64,000 nt of DNA from Halobacillus kuroshimensis DSM 18393 (GCF_000425705.1 NZ_AUDY01000015.1:1-64000); one strand, 5' to 3'. Counted from the stretch's first letter, positions 41,286-49,990 are shown. The notes: a model not told the origin generated them from the sequence alone. Numbers and translations are program-made.

Positions 41286-41707
41286 GAACGACGACTTCCT
41301 TCCTTTTTCACTACACGCATGTGAATGATAAAAATGATAATAAAAGCGGTTCCCGCTAAAAACGGAATGGTGATAAAACCAAACACGTTGATATACTGGC
41401 CGCTGCAAGGCACAAGGCCGCACGAATCTCCGGCAGACAAAGCCGGGATTTTCTGCAGGCTGTAATGCCACGCAGACACGAACATCCCGATACCGCTCAT
41501 AAACAGCCCCGGCAGCGCAATCGCCGCATCCTTTTTCACCAGGGCCGTCCCGTATATGAGAACGAGCGGGTACATGAGGATACGCTGATACCAGCACAAC
41601 TCACACGGCGGAAAGCCGAGCACTTCTGAAAAAAACAAGCTTCCGGCCATGGCAATCAGAGAAACAGCCCAGATGACAAACAGCCGGATTTCATGATCCT
41701 TCTTCAT
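41282..41707 (-). CDS. bdbC: Disulfide oxidoreductase BdbC (DsbB family)
   Basis: 141 residues with four membrane helices. Both DsbB-type cysteine pairs are present: CELC in GFPPCELCWYQRILMYPL in the first outer loop and the C...C pair in SAGDSCGLVPCSGQYINVFG in the second. The enzyme passes electrons from thiol oxidases to quinone, driving disulfide formation in secreted proteins and competence pseudopilins. It is followed at once by its probable thioredoxin-like partner. Starts at ATG 41707 after AGGGAGAC. Confidence 0.92.
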   Translation of the reverse strand: MKKDHEIRLFVIWAVSLIAMAGSLFFSEVLGFPPCELCWYQRILMYPLVLIYGTALVKKDAAIALPGLFMSGIGMFVSAWHYSLQKIPALSAGDSCGLVPCSGQYINVFGFITIPFLAGTAFIIIFIIHMRVVKKEGSRRS

Positions 41708-41794
41708 ACAAGTCTCCCTTTCTCTCTCCTACCTGTCATTATACTCGTGTATCTATTGAAAACAAAGGGTTTATCCATATATAAACCGCTCCCA

Positions 41795-42421
41795 TTACGC
41801 CTGTACCAGCCCATTACGATGGGCATAAACAGCCGCCTGTGTCCGATCCTGCACCTCAAGCTTACTCAGCACATGACTGACGTGGGTTTTCACTGTTTTT
41901 ATGCCGATGTAAAGAACATCACTGATTTCCTGATTGGTCATCCCTTCTCCGATACATTTGAGAACTTCAAGCTCCCGCTTCGTCAAATCCTCATGCAGGG
42001 ATTTTTCTTTCCGAAACCGGGTCATCATTTTCGTGGCGACTTTCGGTTCGATGACATTTTCTCCCGCGAAAGCCTTCCGGATCGCGTCTGCGATTTCATC
42101 AGCCGAGGAGGTTTTCAGCATGTAGCTGAAGGCCCCGGCTTCAAGGGCGGGGAAGACCTTTTCATCGTCGTAATAGCTCGTCAGAATGATAATCCGGCAC
42201 TTTTCGGTTTTCATAATTTCTTCTGTGGCTTCTATACCGGTTCCGTCATCCATAATCAAGTCCATGAGGACAACATCCGGCTTCTGCTCCTGCACTACGG
42301 CCGCTCCTGCTATGCCGCTGGATGCCTCCCCTACAATATCCAGGTCCTCTTCCGTACTTAAATAAGCAATGACGCCTTTGCGTACAACATCATGATCATC
42401 AACGACTACTACACGGATCAT
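41795..42421 (-). CDS. liaR: Response regulator LiaR (NarL/LuxR type)
   Basis: 208 residues. Receiver domain: VVVVDDHDVVRKGV with the acidic pocket, phosphoacceptor Asp in DVVLMDLIMDDGTG, and LTSYYDDEKVFPALEAGAFSYMLKT. The LuxR-type HTH is LTKRELEVLKCIGEGMTNQEISDVLYIGIKTVKTHVSHVLSKL. The resemblance to LiaR/VraR and the liaF-liaS-liaR gene order identify it as the cell-envelope stress regulator. Its ATG overlaps the liaS stop by four bases. The classical LiaR target operon liaIH is not in the window. Confidence 0.93.
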   Translation of the reverse strand: MIRVVVVDDHDVVRKGVIAYLSTEEDLDIVGEASSGIAGAAVVQEQKPDVVLMDLIMDDGTGIEATEEIMKTEKCRIIILTSYYDDEKVFPALEAGAFSYMLKTSSADEIADAIRKAFAGENVIEPKVATKMMTRFRKEKSLHEDLTKRELEVLKCIGEGMTNQEISDVLYIGIKTVKTHVSHVLSKLEVQDRTQAAVYAHRNGLVQA

Positions 42422-43482
42422 CCTGTTTCCCCCTCCATTGTAAAACGGACAGGAACACGCAGATCGATATGCGTCCCCTCTCCTTTCCTCGACCGCAGCG
42501 AAAAAATGCCGCCGATTTCCTCACAGCGCTCCTGCATCGTTTTCAAACCGTAGGAAGCTTTGTTTCCCTTTTTTTCTTCTACATGAAAGCCTGCTCCATT
42601 GTCGGAGATATGTAAGAAAACTTCTTCCCCATCGCTCGTGCAGGTGACTTTCACTTCATCCGCCCCTGCGTGCCGCAGAACGTTGGATAAGGCTTCCTGA
42701 ACAATACGGAAGAGCTGATCCTCCATCGTTTTCGTTAAACCTTCTACATCCTCCATATCCACGTGAAATTCAATCCGGCACTTCTGTTTCAATTCTTCGA
42801 TTAAAGCCGCCACCCCTTCGGTCAAAGATTCCCCGGATAAATGCACCGGTCGGAGATGAAGCAGCAGCGCTCTCATTTCTGTCTGAGCCTGGAGCGCCAT
42901 CTGAGTCATATCCCCCACCTGCTCTTTCGCACGGACAGGGTCACGCTCAAAGATCTTTTCAGCCGCCTGTGCCATCATGGTCAAGGCAAACAACTGCTGA
43001 CTGACGGCATCATGAAGATCCCGGGCCAGACGCTGCCTCTCTTCAATCGCTGCTGCTTTATGGGCGGATCGGGCGAGCTCCCCTTTTTCGTCAGCCAGCT
43101 TCAAAAGGGCATCCTTCTGCTGCTGCAGCTTTTCACCGAGGGTATTCAATTCATCTCCGAGCCCGGCAATTTCATCATCCTCCTGAAAGTAAATCCTGGA
43201 CGACAGCTTCCCTCTCGCCAGCTGTGTGATCATTGTTGAAATATAGTCGAGACGCTGTTTCATATCCCCGCTCGAACGAAATCCGGCATACAGTGCCGTC
43301 AAAAAACCGATGAAGACATACACTACAATAAACAGCAGAACCGCTCCCGCTTCCAGCCACGCTGGATCAAACCAAACGTCAACGGACAGCAGGACAGCCA
43401 GCAGGATCAATGTATTTAGAAAAAGGCCGTAAAGATGAGAGCGGATGAACATGTAGCGTACACTGTTTAGTTTTTTCAGCAC
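42418..43482 (-). CDS. liaS: Sensor histidine kinase LiaS
   Basis: 354 residues. Two membrane helices with almost no external loop (LYGLFLNTLILLAVLLSVDVWF and AVLLFIVVYVFIGFLTALYAG) mark an intramembrane-sensing kinase. A HAMP-like linker follows, then the HisKA_3 box ERQRLARDLHDAVSQQLFAL with the phospho-His and a GHKL ATPase (N box EALSNVLRHAGADEV, G1 DNGAGF, then YGLKTMQERCEEIGG). It detects lipid-II-targeting antibiotics together with LiaF. GTG start at 43482 after GGGAGGGG, 13 bases after the liaF stop. Confidence 0.93.
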   Translation of the reverse strand: MLKKLNSVRYMFIRSHLYGLFLNTLILLAVLLSVDVWFDPAWLEAGAVLLFIVVYVFIGFLTALYAGFRSSGDMKQRLDYISTMITQLARGKLSSRIYFQEDDEIAGLGDELNTLGEKLQQQKDALLKLADEKGELARSAHKAAAIEERQRLARDLHDAVSQQLFALTMMAQAAEKIFERDPVRAKEQVGDMTQMALQAQTEMRALLLHLRPVHLSGESLTEGVAALIEELKQKCRIEFHVDMEDVEGLTKTMEDQLFRIVQEALSNVLRHAGADEVKVTCTSDGEEVFLHISDNGAGFHVEEKKGNKASYGLKTMQERCEEIGGIFSLRSRKGEGTHIDLRVPVRFTMEGETG

Positions 43483-43495
43483 CGCTTCCCCTCCC

Positions 43496-44236
43496 TTACA
43501 CCTGAACCACTTTAATGGAACCGGCCGTTAATTCAATCTGGATGGTCAGTTTCCGGCGGGCTTCTTGATAATCCCGTGTTTCATATTGAACGAAGCGGTT
43601 GATTCCGTCCGCCTTCTGTCCGGCCACCTTAATATCTCCGGCTTTCACTTTTGCGTCCACACGAAAAGGCACCTGTTTTGGTACAAACATGCGCACATCA
43701 CCGGCCCAGCCGGCCACGCGGATCGGAATATCCTCATCTGGAATAAAGGCTTTTGTAAAATCGAACTTGTAATCACTAACCGCGCTCCAGACGTTCATCG
43801 GCTCTACCTTCCAGTTTTCCTCTGTAAAGGATAGATCCCCGACCGCCATCGTCCTGGATACAGGCAGCGGTTTATCAAAATAGCGGGAATCGCTGCCTCT
43901 GCTTCTTCCCTTCATGATCCCTACCCCGATATACACGAACAGCAGCGGCCAGAGCTGCCAAATATCCCAGAAGCGGAAAGTCATCACTCCGAACCGGTCC
44001 AGAATCAACAGTGCCGCAAAAACGGTCAAAAATGATCCGGTCACCCAGCTCCCCGCTTTTTTGAAAAGAGCACCGCTCCACATTCTCAACCCAAACAGCA
44101 GAATGACAAACGGATAAACCCTACCCCAGGATAGATTCATTTCCAGGGAAATGATGTTCATATTCGTTAACAAAAGAATGACTCCGGCTCCGATCAAAAG
44201 GAAGGCCGCAATCCCTCTCCCAATAGCTGCACTCAT
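43496..44236 (-). CDS. liaF: LiaF, inhibitor of LiaRS signalling
   Basis: 246 residues. Four short N-terminal helices (GIAAFLLIGAGVILLLTNM, VYPFVILLFGLRMW, TGSFLTVFAALLILDRFG and LWPLLFVYIGVGIMKG) precede a C-terminal beta-helix domain (DUF2154-like: GDLSFTEENWKVEPMNVWSAVSDYKFDFTKAFIPD ... RVAGWAGDVRMFVPKQVP). LiaF keeps LiaS off in the absence of envelope stress. First gene of liaF-liaS-liaR with AAAGGGTG before the ATG. The 208-base intergenic region shared with the ferritin-like gene holds several small hairpins. Confidence 0.92.
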   Translation of the reverse strand: MSAAIGRGIAAFLLIGAGVILLLTNMNIISLEMNLSWGRVYPFVILLFGLRMWSGALFKKAGSWVTGSFLTVFAALLILDRFGVMTFRFWDIWQLWPLLFVYIGVGIMKGRSRGSDSRYFDKPLPVSRTMAVGDLSFTEENWKVEPMNVWSAVSDYKFDFTKAFIPDEDIPIRVAGWAGDVRMFVPKQVPFRVDAKVKAGDIKVAGQKADGINRFVQYETRDYQEARRKLTIQIELTAGSIKVVQV

Positions 44237-44444
44237 AATATCACCCTTTTCTCTTACGTAAATGATTCGACAAAAACGGTATAAAAACCTTTCCTGGGCC
44301 TGTATTCATTATATCTGTTCCATAGAAAGGGGGAACCCCGCTGCAGAGGGGCATCTCTTCCGACTTGAGACGGAATTTAACGTTTAAATGGAAAAGGGGA
44401 GGGAAAAGTAATGGATGAGACTAATTAAGAAAGGATGTTGTTGC

Positions 44445-44882
44445 ATGGATAAAAAAATGAAAGCCCTCATTGATGGACTGAATGAAGACCTTGCGCATGA
44501 GTATGCCGCTTCCATTATGTACACCTATAATGCGGCGGTCGTAACAGGACTTTACCGTTCCGTTTTAAAGCCGTTCTTCGAAGAGGAAGTCGCCGATGAA
44601 CAAGGGCACGCCTTATATTTGGCTGAAAAAATCAGTACACTTGGAGGCACACCGACAACAACACCGGCAGAAGTGAAACAGCTGAAAGAAGTTCGTCCAA
44701 TGCTCGAGGAAGCACGTGAAGCGGAGAGACAGACGATCCAGCGCTATGAAGAAAGAAAACAGCAGGCAGAGGAACTGAGCCTGACAGAGCTTTCCGTCAA
44801 GCTTGATGATATGATTTCAGATGAAACCCACCACATGGAAGAAATCAGCCGCCTTCTCCAGGATTCCCGGCTGCAGGATTAA
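44445..44882 (+). CDS. Ferritin-like / bacterioferritin-type protein
   Basis: 145 residues forming four helices of a ferritin-like bundle. Candidate di-iron ligands fall at the usual positions: HEYAAS in helix A, EEEVADEQGHA (E-x6-H type) in helix B, EAREAERQTI in helix C, and DETHHMEEI in helix D. It could store iron or protect DNA as small bacterioferritin-like proteins do; a bridging-heme methionine is not evident. The ATG at 44445 behind AAAGGATG is preferred over a start ten codons earlier. Divergent from liaFSR and not in an operon. Confidence 0.82.
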   Translation: MDKKMKALIDGLNEDLAHEYAASIMYTYNAAVVTGLYRSVLKPFFEEEVADEQGHALYLAEKISTLGGTPTTTPAEVKQLKEVRPMLEEAREAERQTIQRYEERKQQAEELSLTELSVKLDDMISDETHHMEEISRLLQDSRLQD

Positions 44883-44899
44883 TCTTCTATCAACGGCAC

Positions 44900-44937
44900 C
44901 AACCCGTACGATGAGCAAACATCGTACGGGTTTTTTA
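44900..44937 (+). terminator. Terminator of the ferritin-like gene
   Basis: AACCCGTACGATG and CATCGTACGGGTT form a perfect 13-bp stem, followed by TTTTTT. Confidence 0.9.
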
Positions 44938-45065
44938 TGACCGCCGAACAACAGTCCCTCTTCACTGCAGTCTTTCTCTTTTAAGAAGGCACTGTTATTG
45001 CTTGGTGTTGTTATTTAACATGTGAGCTTCTATCATCACCCCTTTCTGTCATGGGATTTGTATGA

Positions 45066-45183
45066 GGCGGCCTTGGGAATGACTCCCTTTCCGTGGTGTA
45101 CCGTGAGCCTCCTCAGGCTGCGCCTTCCGGGGTCTCACGATGTACCTTCATCCCACAGGAGTCCCGCCATTCCCAAGGCCGCC
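45066..45183 (-). repeat. Dispersed long-hairpin repeat R1
   Basis: Perfect 16-base arms (GGCGGCCTTGGGAATG at 45066-45081 and its complement at 45168-45183) enclose a core that itself folds (GACTCC/GGAGTC, GTGG/CCAC, CGTGAG/CTCACG). Read on the minus strand the core runs ACTCCTGTGGGA ... GTGAGACCCCGGA ... GAGGAGGCTCACGGT ... CACGGAAAGG and aligns with R2 without its arms. Confidence 0.8.
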
Positions 45184-45241
45184 CCTTCAAAGAAGGGGAG
45201 TTAGAAAGGATATAACTGAAGTCCGTTACACCACTACGAAA

Positions 45242-45362
45242 GGGATGGCAGGGAAAACAGGTAGACTCCTGCGGGAAAAGGAACAAGGTGAGACCACGGA
45301 GAACGAAGTTCGAGGAGGCTCATCGTTCCCCGCGGAAAGCGGACGGTTTTCCCTGCCATCCC
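45242..45362 (+). repeat. Dispersed long-hairpin repeat R2
   Basis: Perfect 17-base arms (GGGATGGCAGGGAAAAC at 45242-45258 and its complement at 45346-45362) enclose GACTCCTGCGGGA ... GGTGAGACCACGGA ... GAGGAGGCTCATCGTTCC ... CGCGGAAAGCGG. The core matches R1 in inverted orientation, but the arms are unrelated in sequence. I recall similar GACTCCTGCGGGA elements scattered through many Bacillaceae genomes. Confidence 0.8.
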
Positions 45363-45545
45363 ATGCTCTGAGTAAACAACGGACCGGACCCTTAATTCCA
45401 GACGGAAACGATTTAGTAATCGTTTAAAATATCAACCACAGACTTTAACAGAGCTTTTAAGAAAAGCATGCGTCCGGGATAAATTTGAGAATATTCAGAA
45501 GCTGTATTACAATTTGTACAACCACAACATAAAGGAGAATGCGAC

Positions 45546-46724
45546 ATGAGGGAGAATGTTTTTCAAGCCATCGACCGTCAATACGACAAAATGGTGGAAA
45601 CACGCCGGTATCTTCACCAATATCCGGAGGTTTCTTTTCACGAGGAGAAAACGGCGCAATTTATTGCAGATACATATGAAAGACTGGGCATTCCTTATGA
45701 AAGCCACGTCGGCGGCAACGGTGTCGTCGCCACGCTCAAAGGCGGAAAACCAGGCCGGACGATTGCCCTGCGTGCCGATTTTGATGCCCTGCCGATCCAG
45801 GAGGAGAATGATGTTTCCTACCGCTCCAAGCATGATGGGGCGATGCATGCCTGTGGGCATGACGGTCATACGGCAGCTTTGTTAGGACTGGCCGAAGCTC
45901 TTGCCCCCTATCAGAGCGAACTTCCGGGAACCGTGCTGTTCCTTCATCAGCACGCGGAGGAATATGCCCCCGGAGGTGCCAAGCCGATGGTCGAGGCTGG
46001 AGCCATCGAAGAAGCGGATGCCGTCTTCGGAACGCACTTATGGGTAAATGCACCGACCGGAGTCATCCAGACGTCTAAAGGTCCGTTTATGGCTGGAGCG
46101 GACCGTTTTGAGATTACGGTCAAAGGAAAAGGTGGACACGGTGCTCAGCCGCACCAGACGAAAGATGCCATCGTCATCGCTTCCCAGCTCGTGACTACGC
46201 TGCAGCAGGTGGTCAGCCGCCGGATTGACCCCCTGAAAACAGCGGTCGTTACGGTCGGAACTTTGGAAGCGGGCGGCGCCTTTAACGTGATAGCTGACTC
46301 AGCCAAGCTGACGGGGACAGTCCGGACGTTTGATGCTGATGTACAGGATCTGATCATCAGCGAAATGGAAAAAATCACAAAAGGTACGTGCCAGGGGTAC
46401 GACGCCGACTATGATTTTCTTTATGAAAAGGGGTACCCACCGGTCATCAATCATACCGATGAAGCTGAAATCATCCTGGAAAACGCTCCTAAGGCAGACG
46501 CTTCCCTCGTTACCGAAGAGGTGGATCCCGTTATGGCCGGAGAGGACTTCGCCTATTACTTATTGGAGAAACCGGGTGCGTACTACTTTACGGGAGCTCA
46601 AATCCCTGATCATTACTACCCGCATCACCATCCAAAATTTGACTTTGATGAGTCTGCCCTGCCTCACGCTGCAAAGACGCTGTTTCAGGCTTACATGAGC
46701 TATCAGGAAAAACACCCGTCCTAA
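45546..46724 (+). CDS. yhaA: YhaA, M20-family amidohydrolase
   Basis: 392 residues (B. subtilis YhaA about 396). A zinc peptidase of the M20D group (N-acyl-amino-acid or hippurate hydrolase type). Metal and catalytic residues sit in LRADFDALPIQEEND, MHACGHDGHTAALLG and FLHQHAEEYAPGGAKPM, with a late His in the C-terminal domain (AGEDFAYYLLEKPGAYYF). The dimerisation domain carries KGKGGHGAQPHQTKDAI. It removes acyl groups from amino acids; the substrate is undetermined. Its stop overlaps the convergent ecsC stop by four bases. Confidence 0.9.
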   Translation: MRENVFQAIDRQYDKMVETRRYLHQYPEVSFHEEKTAQFIADTYERLGIPYESHVGGNGVVATLKGGKPGRTIALRADFDALPIQEENDVSYRSKHDGAMHACGHDGHTAALLGLAEALAPYQSELPGTVLFLHQHAEEYAPGGAKPMVEAGAIEEADAVFGTHLWVNAPTGVIQTSKGPFMAGADRFEITVKGKGGHGAQPHQTKDAIVIASQLVTTLQQVVSRRIDPLKTAVVTVGTLEAGGAFNVIADSAKLTGTVRTFDADVQDLIISEMEKITKGTCQGYDADYDFLYEKGYPPVINHTDEAEIILENAPKADASLVTEEVDPVMAGEDFAYYLLEKPGAYYFTGAQIPDHYYPHHHPKFDFDESALPHAAKTLFQAYMSYQEKHPS

Positions 46725-47422
46725 AGAAAACGGAGACGAAAGGACTGTAATGCTGTTTCACCAAGCTGCTCCAATAAACGTCCATTGGCCACAAAGCCGA
46801 CGACGGCGCCGATGCCGGGGACAATTTGGAGCAGCTTTACTATATCAAGCGTATCTCTGTACTCCATCTGGAGCGTTTTCCAATCCACATTCTTCTCCTC
46901 AAGCGGAACGTCCTTCCAATTCATCACTTTTTCCTTCGCCTGTTTCCTCACGTCATCACTGGAATAAGCCAGCATAAAGACGTGCAGTAAATAGACTCTG
47001 TCCTCATACGAATGGATGTTCATCCCGCACACCTGGGCCGCATCGAATAAAAACTTCATCTTGATACTTAACAGCAGCGGAAAGTCGGCAAGGCCCAGCC
47101 ATATGCCGCCGAACCCCGTCCCGGCTCCTTCCAGTGAAGCGGTTCTTTTGTACTGCTTCAGCAGTTCCTTAATCTTCTCCTCCCGCTCTTCCCACGTCCA
47201 GTGGTCTTCGACATTCACAGGCCTGACGTATTCAGAGGTGGTTAAGGCGGCTTCCATCATCGAACGGACACTCTCTGTTATCAGCTGATGGATGCGGTCG
47301 GGAATCGTATTGTTGATCCGCTGCTGAAACGGCTTCGAGGTCCGCTGCAGAAGAGCGGACCGTTTATCGAGCGACCGGCTCCACCGTACGGCTTCTTTTT
47401 TCACCTTTTGTTCGTAGTTCAA
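46721..47422 (-). CDS. ecsC: EcsC family protein
   Basis: 233 residues (B. subtilis EcsC 236). Family landmarks are KKEAVRWSRSLDKRSALLQRTSKPFQQRINNTIPDRIHQLITESV, GAGTGFGGIWLGLADFPLLLSIKMKFLFDAAQVCG, and a final glycine-rich hydrophobic segment VPGIGAVVGFVANGRLLEQL. It is probably membrane-associated through amphipathic or hydrophobic helices; the biochemical role is unknown, and in B. subtilis ecsC is dispensable for EcsAB function. Third gene of ecsA-ecsB-ecsC. A terminator lies between ecsB and ecsC, so its expression may be reduced. Confidence 0.9.
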   Translation of the reverse strand: MNYEQKVKKEAVRWSRSLDKRSALLQRTSKPFQQRINNTIPDRIHQLITESVRSMMEAALTTSEYVRPVNVEDHWTWEEREEKIKELLKQYKRTASLEGAGTGFGGIWLGLADFPLLLSIKMKFLFDAAQVCGMNIHSYEDRVYLLHVFMLAYSSDDVRKQAKEKVMNWKDVPLEEKNVDWKTLQMEYRDTLDIVKLLQIVPGIGAVVGFVANGRLLEQLGETALQSFRLRFL

Positions 47423-47434
47423 TGAACATCCTCC

Positions 47435-47468
47435 TTTTAAAAAGAAGGCTGCTCTCCGCAGCCTTCTC
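47435..47468 (-). terminator. Terminator-like hairpin between ecsB and ecsC
   Basis: AGAAGGCTGC and GCAGCCTTCT around TCTCC, followed on the minus strand by TTTTTAAAAGGAGG. The T-run leads straight into the ecsC ribosome-binding site, so partial read-through is probably intended. Confidence 0.75.
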
Positions 47469-47470
47469 CG

Positions 47471-48685
47471 CTAGTTTAATCGTTGTTTGACATACGTTTG
47501 TACGAACGCATAACTGAACAAAGCACCGAACACCCAGACACCAATCATCCCCGCCCATTGGAATTGAAGAGCAAGCAGCATCCCGAAGACGGCCGTCTGG
47601 AAAAGCATGATCGTTTTCAGCCATTGCAGGACCGCCTTCTGCTTCCACTGTTGATGAACGGGATAAAGATCGAGCCAGATAATGGTTCTGTGGTGATTCC
47701 AAAGGGTCATCATCTGAAACCCGCTCAAGTATAGAAACAGCAGAGCGAATGCTCCTTTCACCCAGACGTTCGGGACAAACCAAATGGCCAGCCCGCCAAT
47801 AAGAATCAGCCGGAGGTACATGCCTAAATAATCGCTGCTTCGGACGAATGTAATCCGGAACAAATAGGTGAAGGAGTGGTCCTGACGGAAGGGAATCCTC
47901 TGCACGAGCAGCTTGACAAGCCCGTGCCTTTTCTTCACGGTGTTTTTCAAGTGCGGCACATCCGTGAACATGTTGGCGATCCGGTAAAAGGCACGCATCC
48001 GCTGCTGGTCCTTTTCAACGAGCAGGTCCCAGACGAGTCCGGCTTTTTGACTCGCCAATGTATACGTGTACAGGACGAGGGCGGCAAGAAGGACAGTTAC
48101 GATTCCGGCAAACACCCAATCTCCCCGGGCAAGAAAGAAAAAGATGAAGCCGTTCAGGAACGCCTTGGCCACCTGATCCACCAGGCGGATCCGGCCATTT
48201 CTTTCCTTGAGCATCCACCAGTTGGAAAGCATGTTCCAAACCTTCACAACAAGGACGACCCCGATCATCATGAAATAATAACGGCCGCCCAGTGATGGAT
48301 AAGACGCCAAATATAACGGGCCTAGTGCAGCCGCCACAAGAAAGATTAAATAAAGCTGGACGATGTAACTATAGTAGAGACACCGCTTGAAGTAATCATT
48401 CAGCTGATACTCAGCCGGAAGGAGAAAGACAAGGTCCGGCTCTTTCAGCAGCGTCCGCACCGGACTGTAGCCGGCGAGAAAACCAAAAGCGACAGCGATG
48501 ACGAAAGCGGTGGGGAAGTTCTCTGGAAGATTCTGAAGCCACTGCTGGTAATAATAGGCCGAAGCTGAAATGAAAAACAGCATGGCCACAGCTATATGCC
48601 CGTTGAACATGTATTTCAAGTAGCGGCTCGTTTCCTTAATGTGTCCGGAAAAACGCGCAGACCAGAATTCCTTCGCCTTAATCAT
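47471..48685 (-). CDS. ecsB: ABC transporter permease EcsB
   Basis: 404 residues (B. subtilis 408) with about ten membrane helices, starting MIKAKEFWSARFSGHIKETSRYLKYMFNGHIAVAMLFF like its ortholog. Helices include VAFGFLAGYSPVRTLL and GGRYYFMMIGVVLVVKVWNML. With EcsA it forms an exporter needed for normal protein secretion, competence and intramembrane proteolysis by RasP in B. subtilis; current views favour export of peptide fragments. The start at 48685 overlaps ecsA by eight bases and has AAAGGAAGAG upstream. Confidence 0.93.
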   Translation of the reverse strand: MIKAKEFWSARFSGHIKETSRYLKYMFNGHIAVAMLFFISASAYYYQQWLQNLPENFPTAFVIAVAFGFLAGYSPVRTLLKEPDLVFLLPAEYQLNDYFKRCLYYSYIVQLYLIFLVAAALGPLYLASYPSLGGRYYFMMIGVVLVVKVWNMLSNWWMLKERNGRIRLVDQVAKAFLNGFIFFFLARGDWVFAGIVTVLLAALVLYTYTLASQKAGLVWDLLVEKDQQRMRAFYRIANMFTDVPHLKNTVKKRHGLVKLLVQRIPFRQDHSFTYLFRITFVRSSDYLGMYLRLILIGGLAIWFVPNVWVKGAFALLFLYLSGFQMMTLWNHHRTIIWLDLYPVHQQWKQKAVLQWLKTIMLFQTAVFGMLLALQFQWAGMIGVWVFGALFSYAFVQTYVKQRLN

Positions 48686-49421
48686 GCTGCTCTTCCTTTG
48701 TAAGCTCGACATATATATCATCCAGGGAAGCGTGCGGCCGGCCGAAGGATTGTCTGAGCTCCGCCAGTGTCCCCTGCGCACGGATTTCTCCGTCGTGGAG
48801 AATGACAAAACGATCACAGTATTTCTCAGCCGTCGCCAGAATATGGGTCGACATAAGAATGCCCGCCCCCTTCTCCTTCATATCCACCATCATCTGCAGG
48901 TAGGATTGGATTCCAAGCGGATCAAGGCCGACGAAAGGTTCGTCCACAATATAAAGCTCCGGCTCTATGAGGAAGGCGCACATGATCATTACCTTCTGGC
49001 GCATTCCTTTTGAGAAATGGACAGGGAACCACTTCAGTTTTTTCTCCAGACGGAACTCCTTCAATAGTGGATCAAGGCGCTTCTTAAAAACATCTTCAGG
49101 GATGTTATAAGCCATAGCCGTCAGATGAAGATGCTCATAAAGGGTAAGCTCATCATAGAGAATCGGCATTTCGGGAATATACCCCAGCTGCTGCCGGTAC
49201 TTCTCGGGATCCTCATCAAAGCGGGTTCCGTTAATAGAAACCGTTCCCTTCTTCGCCTGCATCAATCCGATAATATGCTTGATTGTCGTACTTTTCCCCG
49301 CTCCATTCAATCCGATCAACCCGACGATTTCTTTCGGTTTCACATCAAGACTGATGCCGTGCAGGACGTTTTTATGCGTATAACCTCCGTGGAGGTTTTC
49401 AATATGTAACAAAGACTGCAT
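48678..49421 (-). CDS. ecsA: ABC transporter ATP-binding protein EcsA
   Basis: 247 residues. A complete ABC ATPase: Walker A GLNGAGKSTTIKH, Q loop (YIPEMPILYDELT), signature HFSKGMRQKVMIMCAFL (an SKGMRQ variant, usual for this subfamily), Walker B LYIVDEPFVGLDP, and H loop STHILATAEK. It powers EcsB. First gene of the ecs operon, divergent from hit with 140 bases between. Confidence 0.95.
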   Translation of the reverse strand: MQSLLHIENLHGGYTHKNVLHGISLDVKPKEIVGLIGLNGAGKSTTIKHIIGLMQAKKGTVSINGTRFDEDPEKYRQQLGYIPEMPILYDELTLYEHLHLTAMAYNIPEDVFKKRLDPLLKEFRLEKKLKWFPVHFSKGMRQKVMIMCAFLIEPELYIVDEPFVGLDPLGIQSYLQMMVDMKEKGAGILMSTHILATAEKYCDRFVILHDGEIRAQGTLAELRQSFGRPHASLDDIYVELTKEEQHD

Positions 49422-49524
49422 GTTATCCCTCTTTTCATTGGTCCATCTGAGTGAATTTTATCATATTTTCCATTTGGACACACGCCGCCGGGGCTTTCCA
49501 CTAATGGGCGTCTGCCGCTTCTTA

Positions 49525-49533
49525 TGGTACAAT
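49525..49533 (+). promoter_or_regulatory. Extended -10 promoter of hit
   Basis: TGG-TACAAT, 28 bases before the hit start codon; no strong -35. Confidence 0.45.
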
Positions 49534-49561
49534 ACATTCAATAATGAAAGGAGTGTCAAAC

Positions 49562-49990
49562 ATGGCAGACTCGTGTATCTTTTGTAAGATTATTGACGGA
49601 GAAATCCCTTCCGCTAAAGTGTATGAAGATGAAAAAGTGTATGCTTTTCTTGATATCAGTCAGGTAACGAAAGGGCACACGCTCGTCATCCCCAAGGCGC
49701 ACTGCAAGGATATTTACAACACCCATCCTGACACAGCGGCTGCTCTTTTCTCCAGAATTCCTAAAATCGCCAATGCCATTAAGGAAACGTATGAACCGGT
49801 TGGCTTGAATGTGCTGAATAACAACGAAGAACCAGCAGGGCAGTCTGTTTTCCATCTACATATTCATCTGATTCCAAGATATGGGGAAAACGATGGTTTC
49901 GGAGCAAAATGGGAAGTCCATTCCGATGATTACTCCCCGGAGCAGCTGCAGGCAGTTGCCGGTGAGATCAGCAGCCGGATTCCTCATTAA
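49562..49990 (+). CDS. hit: HIT family nucleotide-binding protein Hit
   Basis: 142 residues. CIFCKIIDGEIPSAKVYEDE at the N-terminus and the histidine triad HLHIHLIPRY near the C-terminus define an Hint-branch HIT protein that hydrolyses or binds AMP derivatives. Two Cys of the CxxC at the start, with a later His, may bind zinc. AAAGGAG precedes the chosen ATG at 49562; the longer frame start has no site. Divergent from ecsA, the same arrangement as in B. subtilis. Confidence 0.93.
   Translation: MADSCIFCKIIDGEIPSAKVYEDEKVYAFLDISQVTKGHTLVIPKAHCKDIYNTHPDTAAALFSRIPKIANAIKETYEPVGLNVLNNNEEPAGQSVFHLHIHLIPRYGENDGFGAKWEVHSDDYSPEQLQAVAGEISSRIPH

Larger units (their letters stand above)
44938..45545. 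other. Non-coding region holding a pair of long-hairpin repeats
   Basis: Over 600 bases without a credible gene. Two related palindromic elements (R1 and R2, annotated separately) stand in opposite orientation. The rest, 45363-45545, is AT-rich leader sequence for yhaA with ACATAAAGGAG just before its start. Confidence 0.6.

Noticed and set aside
45066-45362. CRISPR-like array in the repeat pair
   Set aside because: There are only two copies, in inverted orientation, with no regular spacers and no cas genes nearby.
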